Below, piece by piece: positions 1-9,521 of a DNA stretch of 64,000 bases (position 1 is the first letter of the stretch; every line of letters begins with the position of its first letter). This stretch comes from Setomelanomma holmii (lineage: Eukaryota > Ascomycota > Dothideomycetes > Pleosporales > Phaeosphaeriaceae). A model generated the notes under the pieces. That model did no database searches and was not told the origin of the DNA. It saw only the letters and a program-made list of their open reading frames with translations. Location: positions 1 through 64,000 of the forward strand of contig ML978286.1 of assembly GCA_010015745.1 (NCBI GenBank), read 5' to 3'. The position numbers were made by a program, and so were the translations under genes.

Positions 1-1668
1 TAGTAAGACATGAAGCTGAGGCTTCGTAAGCGATCGAGGTTTGAGCGGTAATGCCGAGTGTTGCGGCCTGCGTTGATTGGCTGCGAAGGCTGCATGCTGC
101 AGTGGTGGCTGTACTGCAGGTTGAGAGCGATGCACGACTAGCCAATAGCCTCCTAGTTGGGTAAGGTTTGCGATATCTTCGCGAGGTGTTCCGGCGCGGT
201 AGAGTACGTTTCGACCGGAATCGAAGTGGATATCTGATAATCTGAGACGCCAGAGGGAGACTAGGCTAGTGAAGAAAGATAGGATGAGTGCTACTCGCTT
301 CAGCGTGGTGGTCTTGATGCCGCTTGGTGTTAACAGGGGTATTGTGACTTCTCCCCATGCTTCAATAGGAGTATCTGAAGCACCTGCTAGGACGATATCG
401 TCGTCTGCTGCCGGAGCCTTCCAATAGAACTCGGCGGGGTTGTTGCAGATGTGGATATCTGTGGCAGGATCCAGCGTCTATGAGTGGAGAAGCGGATAGT
501 CATAGAGCGATAACTAATTGTTAAATGCCGATGAGAAGACAGCGTATGCCTCGTGTGGGGATCAATCTGTAGGTTGATCGCCAGCGTCGATTTCTATCAA
601 ATCAGTGTCAGCTTGCGTATCAGTATCCTTGCTCCTCAGCTTCTTGAAGCATTAGGTCTTTTCCCAGATTCTGTTTAGGATGCCTTTCGTATCTGCAGCC
701 TCAAATGCAGCAATCTTCTTGGCTTTCTCAGGGTTTTCGACAAACCCTCGTGTTCTGAGTGCTGTGTCAATGTACGGACACTGTCCCCAGAAGTGGTTGT
801 CTCCACAGAGGCAGGGTTTTGACAGTTTCTCATCGCCTCTTGATCTTTTTCTCTTGTAGGGGGATTCTTGGCTATTCAGCGTAGCTCCAAATACACCTCC
901 ATAAATGTTTGTTTTCCTTGATTGCGTTGTACGATAATAGCGTAGGAAGTCTGCGAGGACAGTCGATAGCTGAGACTTGATCAGTACGGGTGCGTTGCGA
1001 TTCAAGTTCCATGTCTCTTCAGCTTTGAAGATACTAAGCGAGGCACTCGCGGCGTATGCGGAATCGACTTGCTTAATAGCTCATACAAGATCCTTGTGTG
1101 CTCAGAAGCTATGTACTTCTGGCAAGTTGAGTTGCTTTGCCTAGTTGTAGGCTGTGAGGAATTCGCTGCACCAATCTTCGATGTTTGATCAGCGAGCGTG
1201 TAGTGTTTTGGCTGCTTCGTACGCTTTTTGAACGCGATACTCTTGATCAGCTGTAGTTGGAGAGTAGAGCTCTTAGAGTGTCTTAATCTGATCATGAATA
1301 GACAGCTTGTCTTTGATGTGATAGAGGAGATCCTGCTGTATAGTCTTAGTGATGTGTGCTTCGACTTGTCCCAACTTATCTTTTAGGCGTCTGTATTCTT
1401 TGATGTCCTTGTAATAGTTGCTGAGATCCTGATTGTACTGCATGAGAGCCTGCTGAGTAGGCTGAGTTGGAGGATATCCATCAGCGTTGACAGTGGGTGC
1501 TGGTCGAACAGGCTTCTCAGGCTTCTGGAGTGGACGGTAGAGCTGATCAGGGTCAATGTATTCCCATACGTCACCTGCTTCAGCGATGCGCTTAACAACA
1601 AAGATCCAGAGTTCCCAGTTGCTCTGGCCGTCAAGGACGAGGTCGGATGTAACAGTATTCTTCGACAT
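1..1668 (-). pseudogene. Gag-protease reading frame of Copia relic 1
   Basis: From ATG 1668 the frame encodes a typical Copia Gag start (LDGQSNWELW, then a WEYIDPD segment), continues in the same frame through stops near 1273, 1192, 1144, 1108 and 1090, and reaches a Cys/His segment CLCGDNHFWGQC at about 795-830, which resembles a zinc knuckle. After a further stop at 650 the frame resembles a Copia aspartic protease around 440-480 (LDPATDIHICNN), where the usual DSGA active-site motif has become DPAT. The mix of stop types suggests general decay. Confidence 0.65.
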
Positions 1669-1752
1669 GCTGGTTGCGACGCGCTTTTGGTGGAAAGAAG
1701 CTAGGTAGACAGGTAGGTAGGTAGGTTAAAGATTGATAGAGCGGATTAGGCC

Positions 1753-1762
1753 GGGCTCATAA
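1753..1762 (-). other. Primer-binding site, half-tRNA initiator-Met type (relic 1)
   Basis: The minus strand reads TTATGAGCCC immediately after the LTR end. This is complementary to GGGCTCATAA, the anticodon-loop region of fungal initiator tRNA-Met. Copia-group elements are known to prime reverse transcription from an internally cut initiator tRNA-Met, so both position and sequence fit. Confidence 0.5.
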
Positions 1763-1763
1763 C

Positions 1764-1938
1764 TGTAAGCAGTTGGGAGTAGGAGATATAGTGGATGTAA
1801 GGGTGTATTGTGTGGTGTAGTTGTTGTGTTAAGTGTTGTAGACTGAGATGTCCGTAGCCTAAGCTTATATACATGAAGTGGTGGGCTGATTGGCTGGTGG
1901 ATGATCCACGTGACCATGCAAGGTGCCCTGGGCTTACA
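1764..1938 (-). repeat. 5' LTR of Copia relic 1
   Basis: On the minus strand the segment begins TGTAAGC and ends GCTTACA, a perfect 7-bp inverted end of the TG..CA type expected for LTRs. Inside it are a CACGTG box and a TATATAAGC TATA-like box (complement of 1863-1871), followed by a CA-rich leader, as in LTR promoters. Length is 175 bp, close to the 169-bp solo LTR at 4106-4274. The second LTR copy is not in the window, so the boundaries rest on the inverted ends and the adjoining primer-binding motif. Confidence 0.55.
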
Positions 1939-1989
1939 TAGTTAGCAAGCCACGAAATTGCGATCAGCGTGGGAAAGGGCCCTCGGGGC

Positions 1990-2829
1990 CATCCTCTCGG
2001 GGATTCATAAGGCATGGCTTCTAGCTAGGTCCTTCCTTGGTAGTATTGGCCTTGTTATTTGACCCGATGCTGTCAGCAATGCTGAGAGAGGCGCCAAAGG
2101 AGCCAAGTGTAGGTCCTTGCAGCTTGATAATGCAGAGAAACTGCCTGAAGCTGGCAACTAGCGTGGTGATTGTCAGTAGATCTGAATCTTTCTCTTGCAG
2201 ATCTAAGAGCTTGCGGAGCTCAGCTGTGGCCCAGGTTTCATGTACCTTGTTGGCAGTGACGAGAAATTCTTCTTAGACCTGTCCTCCTTTCATCTTAGGC
2301 ATATCAAGTGTAGCTATAAGATTAGTGACGTGTATCTATTCATCCAGCCATTTGTTAATGCTAGTATTGCGTGGTTTTAGCGATTGTAGAGCGTCGTATT
2401 TTGCCCTGAGCTCTCTCCTCTAGGTAGGGTCAGATAGAGCTATATAGGCTTTAAGTTTAACAAGTCGTGCATGTGCAGTTGTGTCATTCTAGATGAGCGG
2501 AACTAAAGAAGTAGAGATTGTTAAGGCCACATCAGTGCAGATCTCCTTAAGAGCCTTGTCCTTCTAGTGCCACTCCTTGTACTTCTATTCCTATTCGCTG
2601 AGCTTCATGCGCTGTACTTGAAGAACTTCTGCTGTAAGATCTCCTTCAGGAAGCATAGGGCGCTCAGGTTTTGGATGAAGAGCAGGTGGCGTAGAGACTG
2701 ATAGATCACAGTACTCCCATACACCATGTGAAACTGCCTTATCTTTGTATTGAAATAACTAAAGAGACTACTCCTCAGGCTATGTGAGGATGACAAGGGT
2801 CTTGTTAGACCTCTAGGTTTCAAATGATG
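1990..2829 (-). pseudogene. Gag frame of Copia relic 2, interrupted almost only by TAG
   Basis: One minus-strand frame stays protein-like over about 280 codons (a VWEYCDLS segment near 2720, then a charged helical region) but carries, by my reading, eleven TAG and one TAA and no TGA. The contexts (E*E*KYKEWH*KD and similar) are places where glutamine would fit. Loss of CAG to TAG and CAA to TAA is the expected result of C-to-T change in CpA, the usual RIP target. Host genes in the window end in TAG, so reassignment of the codon is not a good explanation. Confidence 0.65.
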
Positions 2830-3066
2830 CTATGATAGATAGCAGGATGGTGATGACCGCAAGGTGCAGATGTGCCGGTATGCCTAGTGTGTCCAGTATA
2901 TCTGGTGTGTGTAGTGCGTCTGCAGTGTGTCCACAGTATCTAGTGTGTCTGCGGTATCCTTACAAGATGTGAAGTGTTCAGTGTTAATTAAGAGATGAAG
3001 AGATGCTAAAGAAATAGCAGTTGTAGGTGAACTTCAGTAGTTGAAAGATTGCAGTGTGCAAATCGA

Positions 3067-3075
3067 GGCTCATAA
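3067..3075 (-). other. Primer-binding site motif, half-tRNA initiator-Met type (relic 2)
   Basis: The minus strand reads TTATGAGCC just downstream of the LTR-like promoter segment. It is nine of the ten bases found in the equivalent place of relic 1, and complementary to the anticodon loop of initiator tRNA-Met. Confidence 0.4.
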
Positions 3076-3214
3076 CTCTTGGATGTATGATGTGGAAGGA
3101 GGAATGAAGGACTGAGTTGATTGTGTAGCTATGAACGAGGGAAGCTATATATATACGTGTACAACGAGAGAGTGTAGGGATAGCCCTGCTAGCGTGCAAC
3201 AGCATCACGCTCAT

Positions 3215-4888
3215 TAGCCTGTGCGAGCCGTCAACAAGGTGGCAAGATCGCTGCTGCAGCAGCATGCGCGTCTCTGCTGCCCCCTGCTTGTCGCGCTGCT
3301 CAGAGGGGAGGAAGGCCTCAGCTGCGAGCACTCTCACGCCGTACACCAGCGAGCCAAGCAGAGAGGAGTACTCTGGCGCCGTACGCAGCCGCAGCATGTC
3401 TGGGTTAACGCCTAGCGCTGCAAGGAAGTGGACAAGGCCGCCCTCAAACGGCTGGTGGCAGACGTCCTGGCAGATGAGCTCCTAGGACAGCCGCAGCACG
3501 TACTTGCGCACCTCTAGCGCTGTATCAGCGCTCTCTCCTCCTTTGTGCAAGACAATCCTCCAGAGCCTCCTCGCTGCCTGCTTCTGCCTGCCGTGCCAGG
3601 GGAAGAGGCGAGCAATGCCCACCAGCACCTGCTGCAGCAACTTCTTCTGCTTCTGCTGCTCCTGCTCCTCTTCTTCCCTGTCTTCCGCAGCAACCAGCCG
3701 GACGCAGTAGCAGAGAAGCCGCGCCCAGAGCCTGGCTGCATGCTGCTGGCTGCTCTTGTTCTGCATTCTGCTCAGCAGTCGCACGTCCGCCTCGTTTGGC
3801 TTAGCGCTCTGCAGCCAGCGCAGCGTGTCTATTGAGAGCGTGCTGAGCCCGTGTACAGCCTGCTCTACTAATTCCTCTACTGCCAGCACTACCTGTTTCA
3901 GCTCTGGCTCGTTGTTGTTGGGCGGCCGGACGGCGTACAAGAGCAGCTTCCAGTCTGGGTAGGCCTGCAGGTGCTCAACCTATTGCGTCCGCTTGAACCA
4001 GCCTGTACGGTCCTTAGCTGAAGTCTCCTCAGCTATACGATCAATTGCCTCGCTGTCCTTGCGCTTCAGAGCCTCCCAGCTTAAGGAGAGTAGAGTGAGC
4101 CTCTGTGTCAGCCTGGCACCTCAGTTCACACAGTACACTGTGAACTGCATCTCACGTGACTCTGTTAGTCACCTGCTTACTCATCTGGTTGTGTATATAA
4201 TCGCTCACAGTAACTCTCTCAATACAACAACCTTCTGCCTCATTCATACCTGCCCTGTGCTCCCACATCCAACACTCTGCTTGTAGTCGCTTTTCCATTC
4301 CAACTCTTGCTGCTTGTTGCTCTGCTGCTTGTTGCCCTGCTGCTGCCGCCTATGCTCATTGCCTTGCTGCTGCTGCTCTTGCGCTTCCCCCTGCACAACA
4401 AAGTAGCGGACGTAGCGCCGCTCGCGGAAGAAGCTCTGCACCTTGACAGGCTGCCAGAGCTGCGCAGCGTGCTCTTGGTACGAGGCAGTAGCAGGAGATG
4501 ACCAGCGCGTAAGCTTGATGCCATGGTGCTGATTTGTATGCTTACGCATCTCCTTTTGATTGGTAGTGACATAGCTGCAGCTGCGGCGCTGCTGAACTTC
4601 TGCTGCTTCTGTTGTTTCTGCTGCTTCTGCTGCTTCTGCTACTTCTTCCTGGCAGCAGAGAAACGCACCTTGCGCTGGGCCTAGCTCTGCAATAGGCGCG
4701 CTATTAGGCGCTGGTAGAGAGACCTGCTTTGGCGCATTGATTGCAAGGCCTGCATATACAGCTAGCAGCTCTCTCCTTCTTGCTACTGGTAGGCTATGGT
4801 GCCTTTTGAGGTGCTCATCCAGGCTATAGACAGCATGCTGATGCTCTACGCATATCAGCACGCTGTATGCAGGGAGGTAGGTAAACAT
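3215..4888 (-). pseudogene. OrsD-like (DUF3505) C2H2 protein, degenerate
   Basis: A single minus-strand frame from ATG 4888 (LICVEHQHAVYSLDEHLKRHH, a zinc-finger-like start) continues to about 3215. It holds the family signature DRTGWFKRT near 3985-4010 and the region LLSRMQN..ARLWARLL near 3710-3790. In-frame TAG stops occur at 3980 (where TGG is expected) and 3482 (where CAG is expected), and a 169-bp solo LTR interrupts it at 4106-4274. Two low-complexity stretches (Ala/Glu repeat near 4605-4655, Gln/Asn repeat near 4295-4380, and an EEEEQEQQKQKK run near 3635-3680) show microsatellite growth. The C-terminus is lost where relic 2 begins. Family members are unknown in function; some lie in secondary-metabolite clusters, others are repeated through the genome. 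Confidence 0.7.
4106..4274 (+). repeat. Solo LTR inserted in the OrsD-like gene
   Basis: The 169-bp segment begins TGTCAGCC and ends ATCCAACA, carries CACGTGAC at 4153-4160 and TATATAA at 4194-4200, and is flanked on both sides by CTCTG (4101-4105 and 4275-4279), a 5-bp target duplication as made by LTR-element integrases. Removing the LTR and one CTCTG restores one continuous reading frame of the host gene across the site. No internal element sequence remains, so it is the product of LTR-LTR recombination. Confidence 0.8.
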
Positions 4889-4998
4889 GATAGGATAGAG
4901 AGAAGAAGATAAGCAGGTGCTGTTGTAGACAGCTGTAGTAGGCTGTAGTAGGCTGTAGTAGGCTGTAGAGAGCTAGAGAGAGCTAGAGGGGGGCCAGA

Positions 4999-5105
4999 GG
5001 GGGCATTCCTCCAATTGCGGAGGAATGGCCCCGACGATTTTGGTGAGGCGAGGGGCTGCAGCCAATCAGCGATCACGGAGGGATGCCCCCCGGGGGCATT
5101 CCTCC
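4999..5105. repeat. Fold-back repeat with two hairpins
   Basis: GGGGGCATTCCTCC occurs at 4999-5012 and 5092-5105. Each copy faces an inverted partner: 5019-5032 (13 of 14 bases, 6-base loop) and 5077-5090 (13 of 14, 1-base loop). The unit lies between the kinesin-like relic and the OrsD-like promoter region and marks where the kinesin-like frame ends. It could be a small fold-back transposon. A short direct repeat (GTAGTAGGCT units, about 4930-4965) lies next to it. Confidence 0.6.
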
Positions 5106-5106
5106 A

Positions 5107-6472
5107 GGTGTTCATACGGATTTGCTTCGATCTCTTCCTCTGCAGCTGGAACTCGAGCCTCGCACCGAGCTTTTTCTGCCTCAATAGTGTCGATGCGTGT
5201 TTGGTCCTTCTTGTTGAGAATATGTGGGTTCAGTCCAGGTTGGTGGAAGGAAGAGCCGTGGTACCTACTGTGTGAGGTAGGCACAGCTGACTGTAACGTC
5301 CTTACGTGAAGTCTGCGTGGCCTCTTAGGAAATACAACATGGTAGTCAAGACAATACGTTGCAGCCACCCCACCTTGTCCCTCTCCTTACTGGGTTATCC
5401 ATGGTAGTCATACTACTAGAGGGACCTTGTTCTAATACTTTTGGTAATTGGGATTGGGTACCTATTCTCCCTCTAGTCCGCGAATGACGCTCTTTGTATC
5501 CTCTTCTACCATGATATCTATTGCAAGCTTACCTACGGGAACCAGTTCGGACTGTCGATCAAATAATGCATTCCGCGCGTCTACCAATGACTGTTTCACA
5601 ATCTCCAATAGCAGAAATGCGTGAGTTCTAGGGCTTTGATTATGGACGCTAGATGAACCCGTAGCACGCTGCTCAAGAGCCTTGACGAGCTCCTGTTGGA
5701 AAGATCCAAAGTTCCAGCACGGTTGTTGGACAATGGAGTGCACTCTAACCTTGCCCCCTTTCAGCATCTCGGTATCCCCTCGAATGTGGACTTTACTATC
5801 GGGACCCTCCCTGACAAAGCATTTAGTACGATTATTGAGCAAGTCGAAAGCTGTTTTCCTGCGCAACTCGAACAAACTGAGTTCGATGCCCAATCCTTGG
5901 CAGGCGTTTTGATTATTAAATGCGTCGAAGAGCTGTTTGGCCACGCGAAGGCATAGCCCAAGATTTTTACTTTCTTGGAAGTCATAGCCGATGACTGTAT
6001 GCGTTTTGCCACTACCAGAATGACCATACGCGAAGAAGCTGCAGTTCTCGCCTTGCAAGACTCTTGAGATGCTACGTGCTACAACATCGTTGTATAACTT
6101 GTCGTTGTCATCTTCCGGGTTGAAGATGGCGTGGAATGCTGCTGGACTAGTCCACGGACGATCCTCAGCTGATGCCAGACGCTTGATGGACACAGAAGTC
6201 AAGGAGCGAGAGTTGGAACCCGTCCGGCGATCGATTCTTCGAGTACAGCTTCGGTGGCTGCAAGCAGTCGCCATCGAGCAAAAAACATTCATGCTCGTCA
6301 TTTCTGGGTGTATCTCGGCTATTGTGGAGACCGGAGCGAAGTTTGAGGAATGCCTAGTCTTGGTCAGGACCGTGGAATTGATCAGATGCGTTGTCGTGAC
6401 GCGGGTCAGAGGGGGAGGAGAGCTCAACGCAGGGAGCTTTGTCTCAGCGTTCGCTGTCCAATTGCGACGCAA
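5107..6472 (-). pseudogene. Kinesin-like motor domain, truncated
   Basis: The minus-strand frame has a clear motor P-loop YGHSGSGKT near 5998-6034 preceded by the FNPEDDNDKLYNDV segment usual before a kinesin ATP site, and a segment SSVHNQSPRTH near 5620-5660 that matches the kinesin switch I region (NxxSSRSH-like) with changed residues. A stop follows at 5462, yet the same frame resumes at 5368 with a charged helix (NKKDQTRIDTIEAEKARCEA) that ends at the fold-back repeat. The switch II motif (DLAGSE-like) is missing. A frameshift or small deletion near 5400-5460 and the lost C-terminus make it a relic of a fungal kinesin-like family. The N-terminal exon is unclear. Confidence 0.65.
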
Positions 6473-7059
6473 TCACTCCGTGTTGAAGAAGTCGCTGCCT
6501 GAAAGCATGTTCAACGCGCCAAGATGGAGCTAAGCACAAGACGAAGGACAGAAAGGTGGTGAGTTCTGGTCTAACGTCATAAATGGGAACACGAGCAGGC
6601 TATTCCTTCGCAAATCCGTAGTTGCCTAAGCCCTAGGAACCTCGGGACGTCTCTGACCCTGGTCGCTTAGGGTCTCGCGGCCTCACGAACCTTACCCCAA
6701 TCCCCAACATGAAGCCCTGACGCCATCAACCACATGAGCTGCGTAGATGCAAATTGGCTGGGACGTGCAACTCAATGCGTTGGTCAACATAAATTAGAGC
6801 TTTTCACAGTTGAGGTTTGTTGAAGAGTACCACCCTCTACTACTTTGCACTGAGTAAGTAGAGCAAATGTGTACGGGCGGGACGAGCTCGCTCGCGCGGG
6901 GTAGCTAATACCGAGCGGGGTGGTCGCACTACTTCGTACTCACGTTGATTCTCGACACCACACCACACGCTCCACACCACACGCTCCACACCAGACAACA
7001 CAAAACGCTTCGCCCGCAGCGCCGACTTGAGCACGTCGCATCAGCCTCAAGTCGCGATC
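6473..7059. other. Intergenic
   Basis: No open frame here looks coding. A CA-rich CACCACACGCTCC repeat at about 6957-6990 lies just upstream of the next gene and may be part of its 5' leader. Confidence 0.5.
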
Positions 7060-7476
7060 ATGATCATCGGCCTACACCACGTCAACATCGTTGTGCCATC
7101 GGGCACTCTGCATCTCGCGCGCCAGTTCTACAGCGATACCCTCGGCCTCAAGTCACGGCCCGTCCCTCACCTTCAGCGCGAGACTCTGGCCTGGTTTGAC
7201 ATCGGCACATCAGGTCAGCAGGTACACGTGGCGTTCGGCAAGCCTGAGGATTTCCAGCACACATCGTCGCGACACCCATGTTTCAAGCTTGCGGGCACAG
7301 AAGAGCTTCTTGCGCTGCGGAGCAAGATCTGGCAACATCATGAGCGTGGGGGAGAGTCAGCGCCGCAGCAAGCAGACAAGCCGGGCGAGGAAGACAGCGG
7401 GGCAAAAGGCATAGAGTATCCCACAAGGTTCTTCGCAAGAGACTACGCTGGCAACCGCCTTGAATTCACCGTATGA
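7060..7476 (+). CDS. Glyoxalase/bleomycin-resistance fold protein (VOC superfamily)
   Basis: 138 residues, no intron needed. The start MIIGLHHVNIVV is the typical first strand of a VOC domain, and the frame ends with YAGNRLEFTV, the usual last metal-ligand strand. Metal-ligand candidates are the His of LHHVNI, the His of QVHVAF and the final Glu of RLEF. VOC proteins are small dioxygenase, lyase or drug-binding enzymes; the substrate cannot be told. The open frame extends upstream to 7027 without an ATG, so ATG 7060 is chosen. A charged insert (GGESAPQQADKPGEED) near the C-terminus is low complexity and probably a loop. Confidence 0.8.
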   Translation: MIIGLHHVNIVVPSGTLHLARQFYSDTLGLKSRPVPHLQRETLAWFDIGTSGQQVHVAFGKPEDFQHTSSRHPCFKLAGTEELLALRSKIWQHHERGGESAPQQADKPGEEDSGAKGIEYPTRFFARDYAGNRLEFTV

Positions 7477-8207
7477 TGCGTACCGTCGTTCGCGGATGCT
7501 TTGCCTCCACCCTGCCACACAGAGAGGGTGATCAAGGCGTACCATTCATGGGATGGCGGGATGTGGCTTTCCTCTCGTAAGCAGCACTGGCCACGGGTAG
7601 GGTGAAGCATTTGGGGTTCGTGGTGACTATTCGCGCCCATACCACTGTGTCTGCTTGCTTCAATGCTCCTTGCCTTTTCCAATCGTTCAGATCTCTTCAC
7701 GTCCGCTTTCTCTCGCGCTTGCGCTGCCTCTTTCCCTTTCTTCCCGCCCACGTCGACCCAGCAACCTTCGAGACAAGTCACAATTGCAACCACCCCCCGC
7801 AGACCTCTTGTCCTTAAGGTATGATTTTGGGTTAGCGGATCCCACTTTGCATGGGGTCCCAGTACGCGGCGATGATTCCATTGTCGGACGACAACTGCAA
7901 GGCTACGTATGTACTGTGGTAAGTACTCTTGCCTGTGACTTGCTTTCCGAGGCATGATTGACACGGCTTATCTTCTTCGGTCTGTGAGTAACACTTGACA
8001 CGAACAATGAGGCCAGTCATATCTGCGGATTAAGTGCTTGATACCATCACCGACCACCTCGTCGTCGAGATTGCGCGCTTCAACCTTCGCCGCCTAAATG
8101 CAGTGCTTTCTCATCACCTTCACAACATGCTGAGACTTTACACCATGTGACAACACCAACAAAATCGCAAGTCGCAACCATCAAGTACACGGGATATTTG
8201 TTCAGTT
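7477..8207. other. Intergenic
   Basis: Both strands hold open frames of up to about 170 codons, but none shows a domain, sensible composition or splice structure. I see nothing else. Confidence 0.5.
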
Positions 8208-9083
8208 TTACTTCCTTGGTCCAACAACAACCAGCACATGTCCGTGTTCGACCTCCTCAATACGTCCCAAGCCCTGCTTGAACGCGCCCCGAATTGCGTC
8301 AACGACCTCCTCGTCCTCCAGCATCCCGCTCGTCAGCAACAATTGCAATGGTGAACAGTTGCGGTTGCATCTCCTCGAGAAGCGACACGTTACGTCTATG
8401 ATCTCTTCGGCAAGATCCGAGAGCGAGACATCACATGCGACCGACGGCGGAAGATGCTCAAAGGAGATGAGTGCGTCAACGCTGAACGCTCGGTCATTGT
8501 GATTACTCACAAACAGTCCTGAACCTGAGCTTGAGCTTCCTACAGATATCTTCCGAACGGCGGTATTTCCCTCCACAATGCTACTATCCGTGGCACTAAC
8601 AATGCTCGTTCGTCGCGACATATTCCCGGTCATCATCGTGATCTCACTACCTAACTCAGATATGCTATCATCCTCGTCGTCGGCGACGACAAAGTCGTCA
8701 AGCTCGTAGTCTTCATTGCCGGATTCGAGGCGGCTATCGAGTGATTCGCGACGGTCAAGCTGGTCAGCAGAATGATACTCGATGTTGTCTGCTGAAAGAA
8801 CATCGAGCTCTTCCGACTCGATTTCGTCCTCTGACTCGGAGTCGGAGGCGTCAGAGGCGCACTCGGCTATGAATCGTGAGGTGTGTTTGCGAAATTCCGG
8901 CGTCGGAAGCTGATATGTGATTTGGCGCTCAAAGTTTTCTGGATTAGTTGCATGACGGACCGTCTTCGTCCGTTTCAGACGTGGTGAAGTGCGCTTCTGC
9001 ACGCCGCATGTTGTTGACGCCGCCGCTTTCGCAGTAGGCTTTCGATTGCGTTTCGGACGGTGGGCAGCTGCAAATTCCACCAT
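8208..9083 (-). CDS. Acidic hypothetical protein, probably nuclear
   Basis: 291 residues from ATG 9083, which sits in a good context (GCCATGG); the frame stays open upstream to 9500 but with a different composition. The N-terminus is basic (RPKRNRKPTAKA, then KRTSPRLKRTK), a likely nuclear localisation signal. Residues about 75-150 are very acidic and serine-rich (SESEDEIESEE, ADDEDDSISE). The C-terminal 80 residues look folded (VDALISFEHLPPSVACDVSLSDLAEEIIDV, given here in part only as a helical segment). I do not recognise the family. The composition suggests a chromatin or transcription-related protein, which is inference only. Confidence 0.6.
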   Translation of the reverse strand: MVEFAAAHRPKRNRKPTAKAAASTTCGVQKRTSPRLKRTKTVRHATNPENFERQITYQLPTPEFRKHTSRFIAECASDASDSESEDEIESEELDVLSADNIEYHSADQLDRRESLDSRLESGNEDYELDDFVVADDEDDSISELGSEITMMTGNMSRRTSIVSATDSSIVEGNTAVRKISVGSSSSGSGLFVSNHNDRAFSVDALISFEHLPPSVACDVSLSDLAEEIIDVTCRFSRRCNRNCSPLQLLLTSGMLEDEEVVDAIRGAFKQGLGRIEEVEHGHVLVVVGPRK

Positions 9084-9521
9084 GGCTATTCTTCTGTTCC
9101 GACGGATTCGATTTGTGTCTATTGAAGAGTGGAATATATGCTTTGTGCAGTGAAATATTTGTTCCCGACACAAGTCTGCCCATTGCGTTGCCAGCGACGG
9201 TGCACAATGCACATTGATTACTAGCTTCTCGATCGATGTGACAAGCGCATTGTGGTATATGGACACAGAGGCCGAGATCAAAAGCCAATGGTATATTCTT
9301 ACAATGTTCATGGGTGCAAGAGCCCTGACCTTCCTGTCCACTTTGAGCAGAACGTGTCGCGGCGTGTTCGAATAAGTCCGTCTCGATGCCTGCAGCCGTC
9401 CCCTGCTTCCCGGCGCTGAATGAATCCAGGCTTGGGTCCGCGATGCTGGAAGTAGTATGTTTGCATATGAGATGAACTCTGCAATGCTATAACGATGCAT
9501 TTCAGGGTCAGAACCTCGAAT
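9084..9521. other. Spacer between two minus-strand genes
   Basis: Promoter and leader of the downstream gene (8208-9083) and the 3' end of the upstream one (9522-10429). An open frame on the minus strand continues from 9083 up to 9500 but has no coding look. Confidence 0.4.

Larger units (their letters stand above)
1..1938 (-). mobile_element. Copia-type LTR retrotransposon relic 1 (partial, runs off the left edge)
   Basis: Read on the minus strand, this stretch starts with an LTR-like segment (1764-1938), has a primer-binding-site motif at 1753-1762, then a Gag reading frame from 1668 and a following protease-like region that continues past base 1. Order and content fit a Ty1/Copia element. 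The frame is interrupted by several TAA, TAG and TGA codons, so the element is dead. It lies next to, and possibly inserted into, a second Copia relic to its right. The right LTR, integrase and reverse transcriptase are outside the window. Confidence 0.7.
1990..3214 (-). mobile_element. Copia-type LTR retrotransposon relic 2 (Gag part only)
   Basis: On the minus strand this shows a promoter-like LTR segment (about 3076-3214, TATA-like box at the complement of 3144-3155), a primer-binding motif at 3067-3075, a leader of about 240 bp, and a Gag frame from about 2829 to 1990. It then stops at the LTR of relic 1, so the pol part is missing from this side. A different sequence from relic 1, hence a separate family or an old copy. 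The left LTR boundary is not fixed. Confidence 0.6.

Noticed and set aside
1990..2829. Stop-codon reassignment (TAG read as Gln)
   Set aside because: Several intact host genes in the window (for example 46680-48620 and 20455-21813) end at TAG.
7443..7964. Minus-strand open frame of 173 codons downstream of the VOC gene
   Set aside because: No domain, poor codon composition, overlaps the 3' end of the VOC gene; probably chance.
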